Shown here one piece after another: positions 8,857 to 17,788 of a DNA stretch of 64,000 nucleotides. Origin of the DNA: CAWDCV01 sp963728125 (GTDB lineage: Bacteria; Actinomycetota; Actinomycetes; CAWDCV01); contig CAVSIZ010000013.1 in NCBI GenBank assembly GCA_963728125.1, positions 124,001-188,000 of the forward strand. Direction: 5' to 3'. The notes under the pieces are model-generated. The model ran no database searches. It was not told the DNA's origin and saw only the letters and a program-made list of their open reading frames with translations. Both the position numbers and the translations under genes were made by a program. Every line of letters begins with the position of its first letter. Within the stretch, counting starts at the first letter, position 1.

Positions 8857-9514
8857 ATGCATGCGGTGTGACGAGCCCGGATTCGTAGGCGAGGACAACT
8901 GCCTGCACGCGATCGCGCAGCTTCAGGGTGGCGAGTAGTTGCATCACTTGGATGCTCACCATGGTCGGGCTGAGATGTAGCTCGGCCGCGAGGTCCATGT
9001 CGCTCTTGCCTGCGGCGAGCAGTCTCAGGATGGTGCGTTCTCGGTCGGTCAGGCCAGCGAGCAGGTCAGCAACGTACGGGCTAGCGGTCGTGCGCGCGAA
9101 TTGTTCGATGAGTCGTCGGGTGACTGAGGGCGACAGGAGCGCCTCCCCCTGGGCGACCACGCGAATGGCGTGGATGAGCTCGTCGGCCGGGGTGTTCTTG
9201 AGCAGGAATCCACTGGCCCCGGAGCGCAGCGCCTGGAAGACGTACTCGTCGCGTTCGAAGGTGGTCAGGATCACCACCTTGGTGGCGAGGTCACGCTGCT
9301 GGCTGATGCGGCGGGTGGCTTCCAGCCCGTCAACGACCGGCATTTGAATGTCCATGAGCACGAGGTCGGGACGAAGGCGTTCGGTCGCCGCGGTCGCTTG
9401 CTCGCCATCCTCGACGTCGCCTACCACCTCGATGTCGTTCTCGGTCTCCAGGATCATGCGCAGCCCTGTCCGTACCAGAGCGTCATCGTCGGCGAGGAGA
9501 ACCTGAATCGTCAT
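8855..9514 (-). CDS. NarL/LuxR-type response regulator
   Basis: A 219-residue regulator with an N-terminal receiver (acidic DDD pocket near residue 9, phospho-acceptor Asp in LVLMDIQMP, Thr in VVILTTF, Lys in FLLKN) and a C-terminal GerE-type helix-turn-helix ending LKLRDRVQAVVLAYESG. The region that is usually ATVKTHV in the recognition helix here reads TMVSIQV, so DNA specificity is probably unusual. The ATG overlaps the stop of the upstream sensor kinase, so the pair is translationally coupled. Its targets are unknown; the adjacent RDD operon is one candidate. Confidence 0.92.
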   Translation of the reverse strand: MTIQVLLADDDALVRTGLRMILETENDIEVVGDVEDGEQATAATERLRPDLVLMDIQMPVVDGLEATRRISQQRDLATKVVILTTFERDEYVFQALRSGASGFLLKNTPADELIHAIRVVAQGEALLSPSVTRRLIEQFARTTASPYVADLLAGLTDRERTILRLLAAGKSDMDLAAELHLSPTMVSIQVMQLLATLKLRDRVQAVVLAYESGLVTPHA

Positions 9515-10656
9515 TGCTGGTCCAGCGGAAAGATCGCGTGCACCTCATAGCCGCCACCCGGCAGTGGTCCCGCAGTCAGCCGACCGCCGTGCAGGGCGAC
9601 CCGCTCGCGCATCCCGATCAGTCCGTGACCCACCCGCTTGTTGGGCACGGCGGCCTGACGCAGTCCGTCGTCGACGACTTCGACCTCGACTTCCTTCGGC
9701 CGGTACTGCACGCGCACGTGCGCAGCGGTAGCCCCCTCGGCATGCTTGATGGTGTTGGTCAGCGCTTCTTGCACCACCCGGTACGCGGACATGTCGATGC
9801 TGGTCGGTAGCACGCGCTCATCACCTTCCACTCGCACATCAATTGAGAGGTTCGCCTCGCGCAATTGAGCTGTCAGGGCGTCAAGCTGGCGCAGGTTGGG
9901 TGGCGGTGCCAACTGGTTGGCGTCGCTCTCCTGGCGCAGGAAACCAAGCAGGCGGTGCATCTCGCCCACGGCCTGGCGGCTGGAGTCCTCGATCGAGGTC
10001 AGGGCCGCGTTCGCCTTGCCCGGGTCCTGGTCCATCGTCCGCCTGGCGGCGGCCGCCAAGACGCCGATCACGCTCACATGGTGGGCGACCACGTCGTGCA
10101 GCTCACGGGCCAGCCGGGTGCGTTCCTCCGCGACCACCTGTCGTGCCATCGCTTGCTGTGCACGCTCTTGCTCCTCGCGTCGGCGGGCGGTGCTGTAGCC
10201 GAGGACCCAGGTGGCTAGCCAGATGAACAGCACGCCGATGGGCGTGAATGGTCCGGTGGAGATCGTGGTGGCGAAGTACCCGGCGACACCGGCCACAATG
10301 ATCGGCGGCCCCCACCGGGCCCGAGTCTGTGTCGCATACAGGCCCAGGGAGTACACGCCGAGCTGATTGGCGTAGGGAGAGAACACGCTGCCGATCCCCA
10401 GCAACGACTCGAGGCACAGGGCCGCGGAACTCGTCACGAACGCCGTCAGGGGGACCCGTCGCCGCAACCACACGCTCCCGGCCAGAACCAGGGTCAAGAC
10501 GACGGAAGCAACCACGGGCATGCCGCCGGGCAACGGGTCCAACACCCGGTCCACGGCTACCGCCGCAATGAAGATCAGCGCGAGCCCTGCGTCGACGGCC
10601 GAAGCTGGCATCCGGCGCAGCCGCGCCAGCCTGCGGGTCAGCCCCTCCATGGCCAT
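9511..10656 (-). CDS. NarL-family sensor histidine kinase
   Basis: This 381-residue kinase has about five N-terminal membrane segments (residues about 20-150), a HisKA_3 dimerisation segment with the phosphorylated His in RTRLARELHDVVAHHVSVI, and an HATPase_c domain (VVQEALTNTIKHA, VVDDG, GHGLIGMRERVALHGG). I chose the ATG at 10656 because AGGAGG lies five bases before it; the GTG two codons earlier sits inside that ribosome-binding site. It signals to the response regulator encoded immediately downstream with a 4-base overlap. The signal sensed is unknown, since there is no large extracellular domain. Confidence 0.92.
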   Translation of the reverse strand: MAMEGLTRRLARLRRMPASAVDAGLALIFIAAVAVDRVLDPLPGGMPVVASVVLTLVLAGSVWLRRRVPLTAFVTSSAALCLESLLGIGSVFSPYANQLGVYSLGLYATQTRARWGPPIIVAGVAGYFATTISTGPFTPIGVLFIWLATWVLGYSTARRREEQERAQQAMARQVVAEERTRLARELHDVVAHHVSVIGVLAAAARRTMDQDPGKANAALTSIEDSSRQAVGEMHRLLGFLRQESDANQLAPPPNLRQLDALTAQLREANLSIDVRVEGDERVLPTSIDMSAYRVVQEALTNTIKHAEGATAAHVRVQYRPKEVEVEVVDDGLRQAAVPNKRVGHGLIGMRERVALHGGRLTAGPLPGGGYEVHAIFPLDQQ

Positions 10657-10695
10657 CGTCACCTCCTGCCCGGCGATGCCGCCCGCTAGCGGAGA

Positions 10696-11214
10696 TCACT
10701 CGGTGGTCGAAACCCCGCGCTCAGCCACGGCCGGTTCGTCGACGGCACCGTAGGTCCAGTCGTAGATCACCGTGCTTCTGAACACCAGGTCCTGTATGGA
10801 TGCGTTGCGTCTACTGACGAGAATCCACAGGAGCCCGGCCGGAAAGGCCAAGCAGAAGACCGCGCGCAGGAAAGCGATGATGGGACGCAGAGGTGTCCCC
10901 GCGCGACCCACCAGGCGTAGGCCAAGGACCTGCATCCCCACCGTGCGCCCGGCGATCGCCCAGCCCGCGGTGAGGTAGGCGATGGCGAGGCCGGTGGTGC
11001 CCACCGCCTCCGGCAACCGCGAAGCTGTCGCGGCATTCAAGGGTGGACCGGTGACGAGATATCGCGCGAGCGCCAGGACGACGAGAAGGACAACACCGAT
11101 CAGCGTGATCGTCACCAGATCGATGACAGCGGCACTCACTCGAGACGCAAAGCCGGCTCGGTGACCGTGGAGGGCGACTGCCGTGGAGCGGGTGTGATGC
11201 TGCGTCATCAGCAC
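10696..11214 (-). CDS. RDD family membrane protein
   Basis: A 172-residue membrane protein with the RDD signature: RAGFASRVSAAVIDLVTITL at the start and IAGRTVGMQVLGLRLVGRAG in the middle, with three to four hydrophobic segments. Some RDD proteins act as Na+/H+ antiporters, but most are uncharacterised. It starts (GTG 11214, or ATG 11208) one base after the stop of the upstream nonapeptide-repeat gene, so the two almost certainly form an operon and may act together at the membrane. Confidence 0.85.
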   Translation of the reverse strand: MLMTQHHTRSTAVALHGHRAGFASRVSAAVIDLVTITLIGVVLLVVLALARYLVTGPPLNAATASRLPEAVGTTGLAIAYLTAGWAIAGRTVGMQVLGLRLVGRAGTPLRPIIAFLRAVFCLAFPAGLLWILVSRRNASIQDLVFRSTVIYDWTYGAVDEPAVAERGVSTTE

Positions 11215-11215
11215 G

Positions 11216-12274
11216 TCAGGGCACTAAGGGCAGGCTGGCGGGCGGACTGGTGTCTCGACCCCCGGCTCGCAGCAGGAGGCGGTCGACGATGCGGCTCAAG
11301 AACTGGTCGGCACGCATCCCTTGAATGCGGACGGCGTCAACGGTCTCAGCGGCCATGGCACCGCTCGACTCGCGCACGATGAGACCGACATCGACCTCGT
11401 CGAGCACTTGCTCGGTGATGCTCGCCAGGTCGACCCGATTCACCACGGCATTCACGTCCAGGCGGGCGGCGACGGCATCGAGATCCAGACGCGCGGCGAC
11501 AGCATCGACATCGACCATGGCGATCACCTCGGCAGTGAGTCGCTGGAGGTCGACCCGATCCACGACGGCGTCGACGTCGAGACGGGCGGCGATCGCGTCG
11601 AGATCCAGGCGGGTGGCGATGACATCAAGGTCCAGGCGATCGACGATGGCGTCGATGTCGACGCGAGCCACCGCCGCGTCCAGGTCCACGCGGGCGACAA
11701 CTGCGTCGAGGTCGACCTCCGCCAGCACGGCGTCGACGACAGCCCGAACCACCGCCTGACCTGTCGCGAACGTGATCTGTTGATTGCGGCGCTGCTCGGC
11801 CAGCCCGTTCTCGCTCAGGTTCTCGAGTCGACGGGCGATCCCCGCCCCCGGACCTCGCGCCGACGCCACTTCGAGCACCGCCGACATTGTCGTCGCCACC
11901 GGGCCGCCGATCGATGCCGCGGCATTGAAGAATCGCCGCTGCGCTTCCACGGCCAAGCCGGCAGTGCCGACGGCGACCCGCAGCAAGGTTTGCGTGGGTG
12001 GTGGTACGGCGGCGTCCCGTGCGCCGACGTGTCGAGGACCGACAGCGGTACGCGTGGATGCCTCGAGGAGCTCCCGCAGGGCGAGTATCGCGAGTCCAGT
12101 AAGACCCAAGCCCAGACGAACGGCACTGCGCAGCGCATCGGCAGGAACGGGTGCCGCCGCAGGATCGACGAATCCGCCGGAGGTGTACGGCAAATCTCGC
12201 CCGTCGGTCCACACCGTGTCGTCATCGGCCCCCATGGAGGCCATCGTTGCAGCTAGGCGGGCCGCCGTCCTCAC
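11216..12274 (-). CDS. Nonapeptide-repeat protein of unknown function
   Basis: I do not recognise a characterised family. The 352-residue product has an N-terminal part with short hydrophobic helices (around residues 51-70 and 98-112). The central block (residues about 187-301) is built of roughly ten nine-residue units of the form (V/L)-D-(L/V/I)-D-A-(V/I)-x-x-R, twice interrupted by a four-residue insertion. A short tail has QFLSRIVDRLLLRAGG. The regular spacing of hydrophobic and acidic residues suggests an elongated amphipathic or solenoid structure. The GTG at 12274 is used; ATGs at 12244 and 12235 are alternatives. It is cotranscribed with the RDD gene one base downstream. Confidence 0.7.
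   Translation of the reverse strand: MRTAARLAATMASMGADDDTVWTDGRDLPYTSGGFVDPAAAPVPADALRSAVRLGLGLTGLAILALRELLEASTRTAVGPRHVGARDAAVPPPTQTLLRVAVGTAGLAVEAQRRFFNAAASIGGPVATTMSAVLEVASARGPGAGIARRLENLSENGLAEQRRNQQITFATGQAVVRAVVDAVLAEVDLDAVVARVDLDAAVARVDIDAIVDRLDLDVIATRLDLDAIAARLDVDAVVDRVDLQRLTAEVIAMVDVDAVAARLDLDAVAARLDVNAVVNRVDLASITEQVLDEVDVGLIVRESSGAMAAETVDAVRIQGMRADQFLSRIVDRLLLRAGGRDTSPPASLPLVP
11372..11716 (-). repeat. 27-bp coding tandem repeat (nonapeptide units)
   Basis: About ten degenerate 27-base units encode the nine-residue repeats of the protein above. They diverge at the DNA level but keep the amino-acid pattern, with Arg or Glu closing most units. This suggests selection on the protein rather than recent slippage. 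Confidence 0.75.
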
Positions 12275-12298
12275 TCGTTGCGTATGAGCTCGTGCCGG

Positions 12299-15200
12299 TT
12301 ACCCGCGGAGGCGAAGGCCGCGTGGGGTGGCGTGGAAACCAGCGGCGGACAGGGCTTGGCCCAGAGTGCTGGTGAGCACGCCTTCGCCATCGGCGCGCTC
12401 GACGGTGAGCTTGCCGAGGTGACCCTCGCGGACGGCTAAGGCGAGGGCGTCTACGGCGGGTTGGAGGCGATCATCCGCCTCGTCGACGAAGGTGAGCAGA
12501 GAGCGGCCGCCGCGTTCGACATAGAGGATGAGTGCGCCGTCGACCAAGACAGCCAGGGCACCCGCTTTCCGGCCGGGCTTGTGGCTGCCCTCTCCCTCGC
12601 GATCGGGCCAGGGAAGTGCCGCGCCGTAAGGGTTGGCCGGGTCGGTTGCGGCGAGCACCAGGGCGCGGGGACCTTCGTCCTCGCGGTGGCGGCGGGGCGA
12701 TGCCGTCGGCCGGCGCTCTGACGGGCTGACCGCCAAGGCGCGCATGCGGTCGACCGCGCCGGGGGCAGCGAACTGAGAAGCGCCGAGGCCTTCGACGAAG
12801 TAGCCGCGACGGATCCGACCGGTCTCCTCGATCGCAGCCAGCACGCGATAGGTGGCGGCGAAGCCGCCGGGAACCCGCTCGCTCGTGACGGAGCCGCGGG
12901 TCACGATCCCGTGCCGGTCGAGGAGTGTCTCGGCGACGGCTGCTGCGCGCCGGGTCTCGTCCGTCTCGCGTTCGGGAAGCAGCGACCAGCGACCGGCAAC
13001 GGAGGGCGGGCCGGTGCGGCTGGGCATCGTGGGACGGCTCCGGCTGTAGCGCGTCCGCGGCTGCGCGGGCCTGGCTCGGTGCGTGCCACGGCCGGTGCCG
13101 ATGAGCGAGCGCAGCGGCGCCAGCGTGTCGTTGGTGACGAGGCCAGCCCACACAAGGTCCCAGACAGCAGACACGAGCGTCTGGTCGTCGAGAGAGCCGA
13201 CGCGATCGGACAGCGTCCGGAAGAACAGAGCCGCGCCGCCAGACAGCTCCGTCAGCACTGCGTCGTGCAGCGGTGTGCTGGAGTACTCGGCTACCGGAGG
13301 AAGAAGCAGCGGCGCTGAGTCTGTCGGCAGCAGCGTGAGCCAGCCGTCGTTGCCGGGCAGCGAGCCGCGGCCGGCCCAGACGACTTCGCCGGAGGAGCAG
13401 AGCTCGTCGAGCATCGCCGGGGAGTAACCAGCAACCCGTGTCGGGAGCACCAGCTGTTCCAGCGCGGAGGCCGGCACCGCCGCGCCCTGCAGTTGCTCGA
13501 CGACACGCAGCACGCCGTCAGGACCACGCAGCCCGCCGACGCCGACGTGCTGCCACGCCGGGAGAAAGCGGGCCAGGGCGACGGGCTCGACGGGCTCGAC
13601 TTCCCGACGCAGCGCCGCCAGGGACATGCGTCGCAGCCGGCGCAGCACCTCGGCGTCGCACCATTCAGTACCGAGGCCACCCGGTCGGAACTCGCCCTCG
13701 ACGACACGACCCGATGACGACAACCGTCGCAGCGTCTCCGTAGCTACAGCAATGCCGACGCCGAACCGAACAGCAACGTCGGCGGCGTGGAAAGGTCCAT
13801 GCGTGCGGGCGTAGCGCGACACCAGGTCGCCGAGCGGATCCGCGACCAGCTCGAGGAAGGCCTCGGGAATGCCGACTGGCAGCGGCACCCCCAGCGCGTC
13901 GCGCAACCGCCCAGCATCTTCGATGGCTGTCCAGCGCTCGTCGCCTGCGATGCGGACCCGAATCGCGCGCCGCACCTCCTCGAGGCCGGCGAGCCACTGT
14001 GGCGTTGCCCCCCGCTCCACCGCTTCTGCCGTCGACAGCGGCCCGAGGACGCGCAGCAGGTCGGCGACATCCTCGGCATCGCGACACTGACGATCCTCCG
14101 TCAGCCGTTGCAGTTCGCGCTCGAGCGTCTCCAGGGCCGAGGGGTCGAGCAGCTCTCGCAGCTCTGCCTGCCCGAGCAGTTCAGCGAGCAGACTCGTATC
14201 GAGCGCCAAGGCCGCGGCCCGTCGCTCCGCCAGGGGGGAGTCGCCTTCGTACATGAATGCGCCGACGTAGCCGAAGAGCAGCGACCGCGCGAACGGTGAC
14301 GGCTGGGTCGTCTCGACTTCGACGAAGCGCACGCGACGCGATTCGAGGTCGCGCATCAACTCCACGAGCCCCGGAACGTCGAAGACGTCCTGCAAACACT
14401 CGCGCATCGTCTCGAGCACGATGGGGAACGAGCCGTACTGGCTGGCCACCGACAGCAGCTGTGCCGAGCGCTGTCGCTGCTGCCACAGCGGGGACCGTCG
14501 ACCAGGGTTGCGCCGCGGTAGCAGTAGCGCCCGGGCCGCGCACTCGCGAAACCGCGACGCGAACAGCGCCGATCCGCCGACCTCCTCGGTGACGAGCGGC
14601 TCGACCTCGTCGGGCTCGAACACGGCCAGCTCCGCCGGCGGCGAATCCTCGGTGTCGGGCAACCGCAGCACGATTCCGTCGTCGGAGTGCATCGCCTGCA
14701 CGTTGACGCCGTACCGCTCCCGCAGTCGCGCCGACAGCGCCAGTGCCCACGGGGCGTGCACCTGAGCGCCGAATGGTGAGTGAATCGCGACCCGCCAGTC
14801 ACCGAGCTCGTCGCGGAATCGCTCGACCAGGATGGTCCGGTCATCGGGGACGTGCCCGGTCGCTTCGCGTTGCTCCGTCAGGTAGGCAAGCAGGTTGTCC
14901 GTTGCCCACTCGTCGAGCCCGGCAGCCAGTACCCGCGACCGCGCGCGATCGGCAGAGAGCTTGCCCAGCTCGCGGATGAACGCGCCGAGCGCACGGCCGA
15001 GCTCGATCGGCCGTCCTGGAGCGTCACCGTGCCAGAAGGGCAGCCGACCAGGCATCCCGGGCGCGGGTGACACGAGCACGCGATCGTGGGTGATGTCCTC
15101 GATCCGCCACGATGTCGACCCGAGGGTGAACACGTCGCCGACGCGCGATTCGTACACCATCTCTTCATCGAGTTCGCCGACCCGCGAGGCCTTCTCGCCG

Positions 15201-16867
15201 ACGAGGAACACGCCGAACAGCCCGCGATCGGGAATCGTGCCGCCGCTGGTCACCGCGAGCCGTTGCGCTCCGGGTCGACCGGTGATCATTCCCTCGACGC
15301 GGTCCCAAACCAGGCGTGGACGCAGCTCGGCGAACTCGTCGCTCGGGTAGCGACCGGCAAGCATGTCGAGCACCGCGTCGTAGGCGCTTTGTGGCAGCGT
15401 CGCGAACGGCGCAGCGCGACGCACGACCGTCAGCAGGTCGTCGACCGCCCAGGCGTCCATCGACACCATCGCGACGATCTGTTGCGCGAGGACATCGAGC
15501 GGGTTGCGAGGGAACCGGGTCGACTCGATGGCGCCATCGCGCATCCGCTCGACGACGACAGCGGTCTGAACGAGGTCGCCGCGGTACTTCGGGAACAGCA
15601 CGCCGCGCGACACTGCGCCGACCTGGTGCCCGGCACGACCCACGCGCTGCAGACCGCTGGCCACCGACGGCGGCGACTCGACCTGGACGACCAGATCGAC
15701 CGCGCCCATGTCGATGCCGAGCTCCAAGCTCGACGTCGCCACGACCGCGGGGAGGCGTCCGGCCTTGAGCGCGTTCTCGATCTCTGCGCGCTGCTCCTTG
15801 GACACCGAGCCGTGGTGGGCGCGGGCGATCTCCTGACCCGGCGGCGCCCCTCGTGAGGAGCCCGCCTGGGCCATGACCGCCGCGGGGGTGAGCGAGCCAG
15901 CAGCCGGTAGCTCGTCCTCGGCCTCCCGCTCCCAGGCGATCTCATTGAGCCGAGCCGTCAGTCGCTCGGCGAGACGGCGGGAGTTCGCGAACACGATCGT
16001 CGATCGGTGGTCGGCGATCAGGTCGACGATGCGCTCCTCCACGTGCGGCCAGATCGAGGTTCGCTGTTCGTTGCCGGCCGCTGATCCCTCCATCTCGCCG
16101 GTCGTCTCGCCGAGCAGCGACATGTCCTCAACAGGTACGACGACCTCGAGGTCGAACCTCTTCTCTGACGGCGGTTGGACCACCTGCACCGGTCGGGTGG
16201 CGCAGAGGAAGGTGGCGATCTCCTCGACCGGCCGTACCGTCGCCGACAACCCCACACGCTGCGCAGGCTGGTCAAGGAGCTCGTCGAGCCGTTCCAGCGA
16301 AAGGGCGAGGTGAGCGCCGCGCTTGGTTCCGGCGACGGCGTGGACCTCGTCGACGATGACCGTCTCGACGCCGCGTAGCGACTCCCGCGCCTGCGACGTC
16401 AGGATGAGGAACAGCGACTCGGGTGTCGTGATGAGGATGTCGGGTGGTCGCCGACCGAAGCGCCGTCGCTCTTCTGCTGAGGTGTCCCCGGACCGGACGC
16501 CGACGTCGATGTCGGGTTCGGGCAGGCCGAGCCGTACGGAGGCCTGCCGAATCCCGGTGAGAGGGGCGCGAAGGTTGCGCTCCACGTCGACGGCCAGCGC
16601 CTTGAGCGGCGAGACGTAGAGGATCCGGCACCGCCGCTGCGGATCCTCAACAGGTGGTGCCGTGGCCAGTCGATCAAGCGACCACAGGAAGGCTGCCAGT
16701 GTCTTGCCTGAGCCGGTGGGAGCGACGACGAGTGCATCCCGAGCCTGACCAATCGCGTCCCATGCGCCCACCTGCGCCGCGGTCGGGTCCGCGAAGGCGC
16801 CCTCGAACCAGGCCCGGGTCGCGGGAGAGAAGCGGTGTTGTTTTCCACCGGGCAGAGCTGAGACCAC
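12299..16867 (-). CDS. lhr: Lhr-type ATP-dependent 3'-5' helicase
   Basis: A superfamily 2 helicase of about 1,522 residues, the normal length for full-length bacterial Lhr. Motifs in order are VVAPTGSGKT (residues about 49-55), the DEVH box in VIVDEVHAVAGTKRGAHLALSLERL, LSATVRP, VVATSSLELGIDMGAVDLVVQVESPPS and QRVGRAGHQVG. The winged-helix and DEAD-associated Lhr-core domain and the long Lhr C-terminal region follow. Lhr unwinds DNA and RNA-DNA hybrids and is tied to mutagenic DNA repair in mycobacteria. I start at GTG 16865-16867; the frame continues 66 codons upstream, but that part has no homology and crosses into the HIT gene and a palindromic element. Confidence 0.9.
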   Translation of the reverse strand: MVSALPGGKQHRFSPATRAWFEGAFADPTAAQVGAWDAIGQARDALVVAPTGSGKTLAAFLWSLDRLATAPPVEDPQRRCRILYVSPLKALAVDVERNLRAPLTGIRQASVRLGLPEPDIDVGVRSGDTSAEERRRFGRRPPDILITTPESLFLILTSQARESLRGVETVIVDEVHAVAGTKRGAHLALSLERLDELLDQPAQRVGLSATVRPVEEIATFLCATRPVQVVQPPSEKRFDLEVVVPVEDMSLLGETTGEMEGSAAGNEQRTSIWPHVEERIVDLIADHRSTIVFANSRRLAERLTARLNEIAWEREAEDELPAAGSLTPAAVMAQAGSSRGAPPGQEIARAHHGSVSKEQRAEIENALKAGRLPAVVATSSLELGIDMGAVDLVVQVESPPSVASGLQRVGRAGHQVGAVSRGVLFPKYRGDLVQTAVVVERMRDGAIESTRFPRNPLDVLAQQIVAMVSMDAWAVDDLLTVVRRAAPFATLPQSAYDAVLDMLAGRYPSDEFAELRPRLVWDRVEGMITGRPGAQRLAVTSGGTIPDRGLFGVFLVGEKASRVGELDEEMVYESRVGDVFTLGSTSWRIEDITHDRVLVSPAPGMPGRLPFWHGDAPGRPIELGRALGAFIRELGKLSADRARSRVLAAGLDEWATDNLLAYLTEQREATGHVPDDRTILVERFRDELGDWRVAIHSPFGAQVHAPWALALSARLRERYGVNVQAMHSDDGIVLRLPDTEDSPPAELAVFEPDEVEPLVTEEVGGSALFASRFRECAARALLLPRRNPGRRSPLWQQRQRSAQLLSVASQYGSFPIVLETMRECLQDVFDVPGLVELMRDLESRRVRFVEVETTQPSPFARSLLFGYVGAFMYEGDSPLAERRAAALALDTSLLAELLGQAELRELLDPSALETLERELQRLTEDRQCRDAEDVADLLRVLGPLSTAEAVERGATPQWLAGLEEVRRAIRVRIAGDERWTAIEDAGRLRDALGVPLPVGIPEAFLELVADPLGDLVSRYARTHGPFHAADVAVRFGVGIAVATETLRRLSSSGRVVEGEFRPGGLGTEWCDAEVLRRLRRMSLAALRREVEPVEPVALARFLPAWQHVGVGGLRGPDGVLRVVEQLQGAAVPASALEQLVLPTRVAGYSPAMLDELCSSGEVVWAGRGSLPGNDGWLTLLPTDSAPLLLPPVAEYSSTPLHDAVLTELSGGAALFFRTLSDRVGSLDDQTLVSAVWDLVWAGLVTNDTLAPLRSLIGTGRGTHRARPAQPRTRYSRSRPTMPSRTGPPSVAGRWSLLPERETDETRRAAAVAETLLDRHGIVTRGSVTSERVPGGFAATYRVLAAIEETGRIRRGYFVEGLGASQFAAPGAVDRMRALAVSPSERRPTASPRRHREDEGPRALVLAATDPANPYGAALPWPDREGEGSHKPGRKAGALAVLVDGALILYVERGGRSLLTFVDEADDRLQPAVDALALAVREGHLGKLTVERADGEGVLTSTLGQALSAAGFHATPRGLRLRG

Positions 16868-16959
16868 CTCGCCATCCTGCCTCGCCCCACCGACAGTTCT
16901 GGTTCGGCGTTGGTTGCCATGCCCGAACAGATGCCTCGTGCCGGCCCGTGTCTCGTTAG

Positions 16960-17010
16960 CTGGTTCCTTGCGAACGGGACACGGCGATGCGGCTGTACAG
17001 GCAGAACCAG
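16960..17010. repeat. Degenerate copy of the TGGTTCC...GGAACCA palindromic element
   Basis: Arms CTGGTTC and GAACCAG, 37 bases apart, lie between lhr and the HIT gene. The left half (TGGTTCCTTGCG...ACACG) resembles the two elements at 55.35 and 56.45 kb, while the right half is more diverged. It is listed as a tentative third family member; no nuclease gene accompanies it. Confidence 0.45.
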
Positions 17011-17042
17011 TAGTTGGTCCGTGACCGACGTGTCCGCAAGGA

Positions 17043-17540
17043 TCACGCGACATCCGGCGGAACATCGGCCGGTGGCTCGTCGATCGACCGAGAGCCGCGC
17101 ATCGATGAGGCCTCGTCGCGGGTCAGTGATTGCCCGACAAGAGCTCGCATGGCGGTCGCGTTGTCCACGGGTTCATCGCGCTCTCGTGGCCACCCGATAT
17201 GCCCGTCACCGTTCCAGCGCGGGACCAGGTGCACGTGGACATGCGGCACGCGCTGACCGCTGGCCGCGCCGTTGTTCTGCCGCACCGTCAACCCGTCCGG
17301 AGCCAGCCTGTCGTGCAGCAGCGCAGCCACCGATCGCACGGTCTGCATCAGCGCGGCCGCGGTCGCGTCGTCGAGGTCCCAGACGCTTTCGTAGTGGGCA
17401 CGCGGCATGACCAGCGTGTGGCCAAGCGACGCCGGACTGGCGTCCAACACGGCAACGCATGTCTCCGACGACGCCACTACATCAGCCGAGCTGAGATCAC
17501 GCATCAGCACGCAAAAGGCGCAGCTGTCCTGTCGCTCCAC
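17043..17540 (-). CDS. HIT family nucleotide-binding hydrolase
   Basis: A 165-residue protein of the histidine-triad family. It has an N-terminal CAFC pair (zinc-binding in many HIT proteins), the strand LGHTLVMPRAHYESVWDL, and the catalytic triad HVHVHLVPRW. HIT enzymes hydrolyse nucleoside phosphoramidates or dinucleoside polyphosphates. The length and C-terminal extension fit the actinobacterial Hint/Ap4A-hydrolase-like group. The GTG start at 17538-17540 follows directly on the promoter region shared with the divergent DUF3046 gene. Confidence 0.9.
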   Translation of the reverse strand: MERQDSCAFCVLMRDLSSADVVASSETCVAVLDASPASLGHTLVMPRAHYESVWDLDDATAAALMQTVRSVAALLHDRLAPDGLTVRQNNGAASGQRVPHVHVHLVPRWNGDGHIGWPRERDEPVDNATAMRALVGQSLTRDEASSMRGSRSIDEPPADVPPDVA

Positions 17541-17593
17541 GCTGCAGATCGTGCCGGTCCGGCCGGCCGCGGAACAGTCGGATACTGAGGACC

Positions 17594-17788
17594 ATGCGGC
17601 TCACCGACTTCTGGTCCCGGATGACGGAGCACTTCGGCGAGGGGTACGCGGAGTCGTACGCGCGCGATTTCGTCATCGCTGAGCTCGGGGACCGCACCGT
17701 TTCCCAGGCGCTCGAGCAGGGTGAGGACGCTAAGGACGTGTGGCGTGCGGTGTGCGCCGCGGAGGACGTGCCGGCGCGACTGCGATGA
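17594..17788 (+). CDS. DUF3046 family protein
   Basis: A 64-residue soluble protein (MRLTDFWSRMTEHFG...SYARDFVIAELGDRTVSQALEQG...KDVWRAVCAAEDVPARLR) that is a clear DUF3046 member. This small family is found in actinobacteria, very often just upstream of recA. Its function is unknown. It has a GAGGACC ribosome-binding site and a TACTGA-like -10 close by. Its TGA overlaps the ATG of the following MFS gene. Confidence 0.92.
   Translation: MRLTDFWSRMTEHFGEGYAESYARDFVIAELGDRTVSQALEQGEDAKDVWRAVCAAEDVPARLR

Noticed and set aside
11372..11716. Regular repeats considered as a CRISPR array
   Set aside because: The 27-bp units are contiguous without spacers, degenerate at the DNA level, in frame and encode a repeating peptide.
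16868..17065. 66-codon N-terminal extension of Lhr
   Set aside because: It has no helicase homology, is Cys/Pro/His-rich, overlaps the HIT gene end and crosses the degenerate palindrome.
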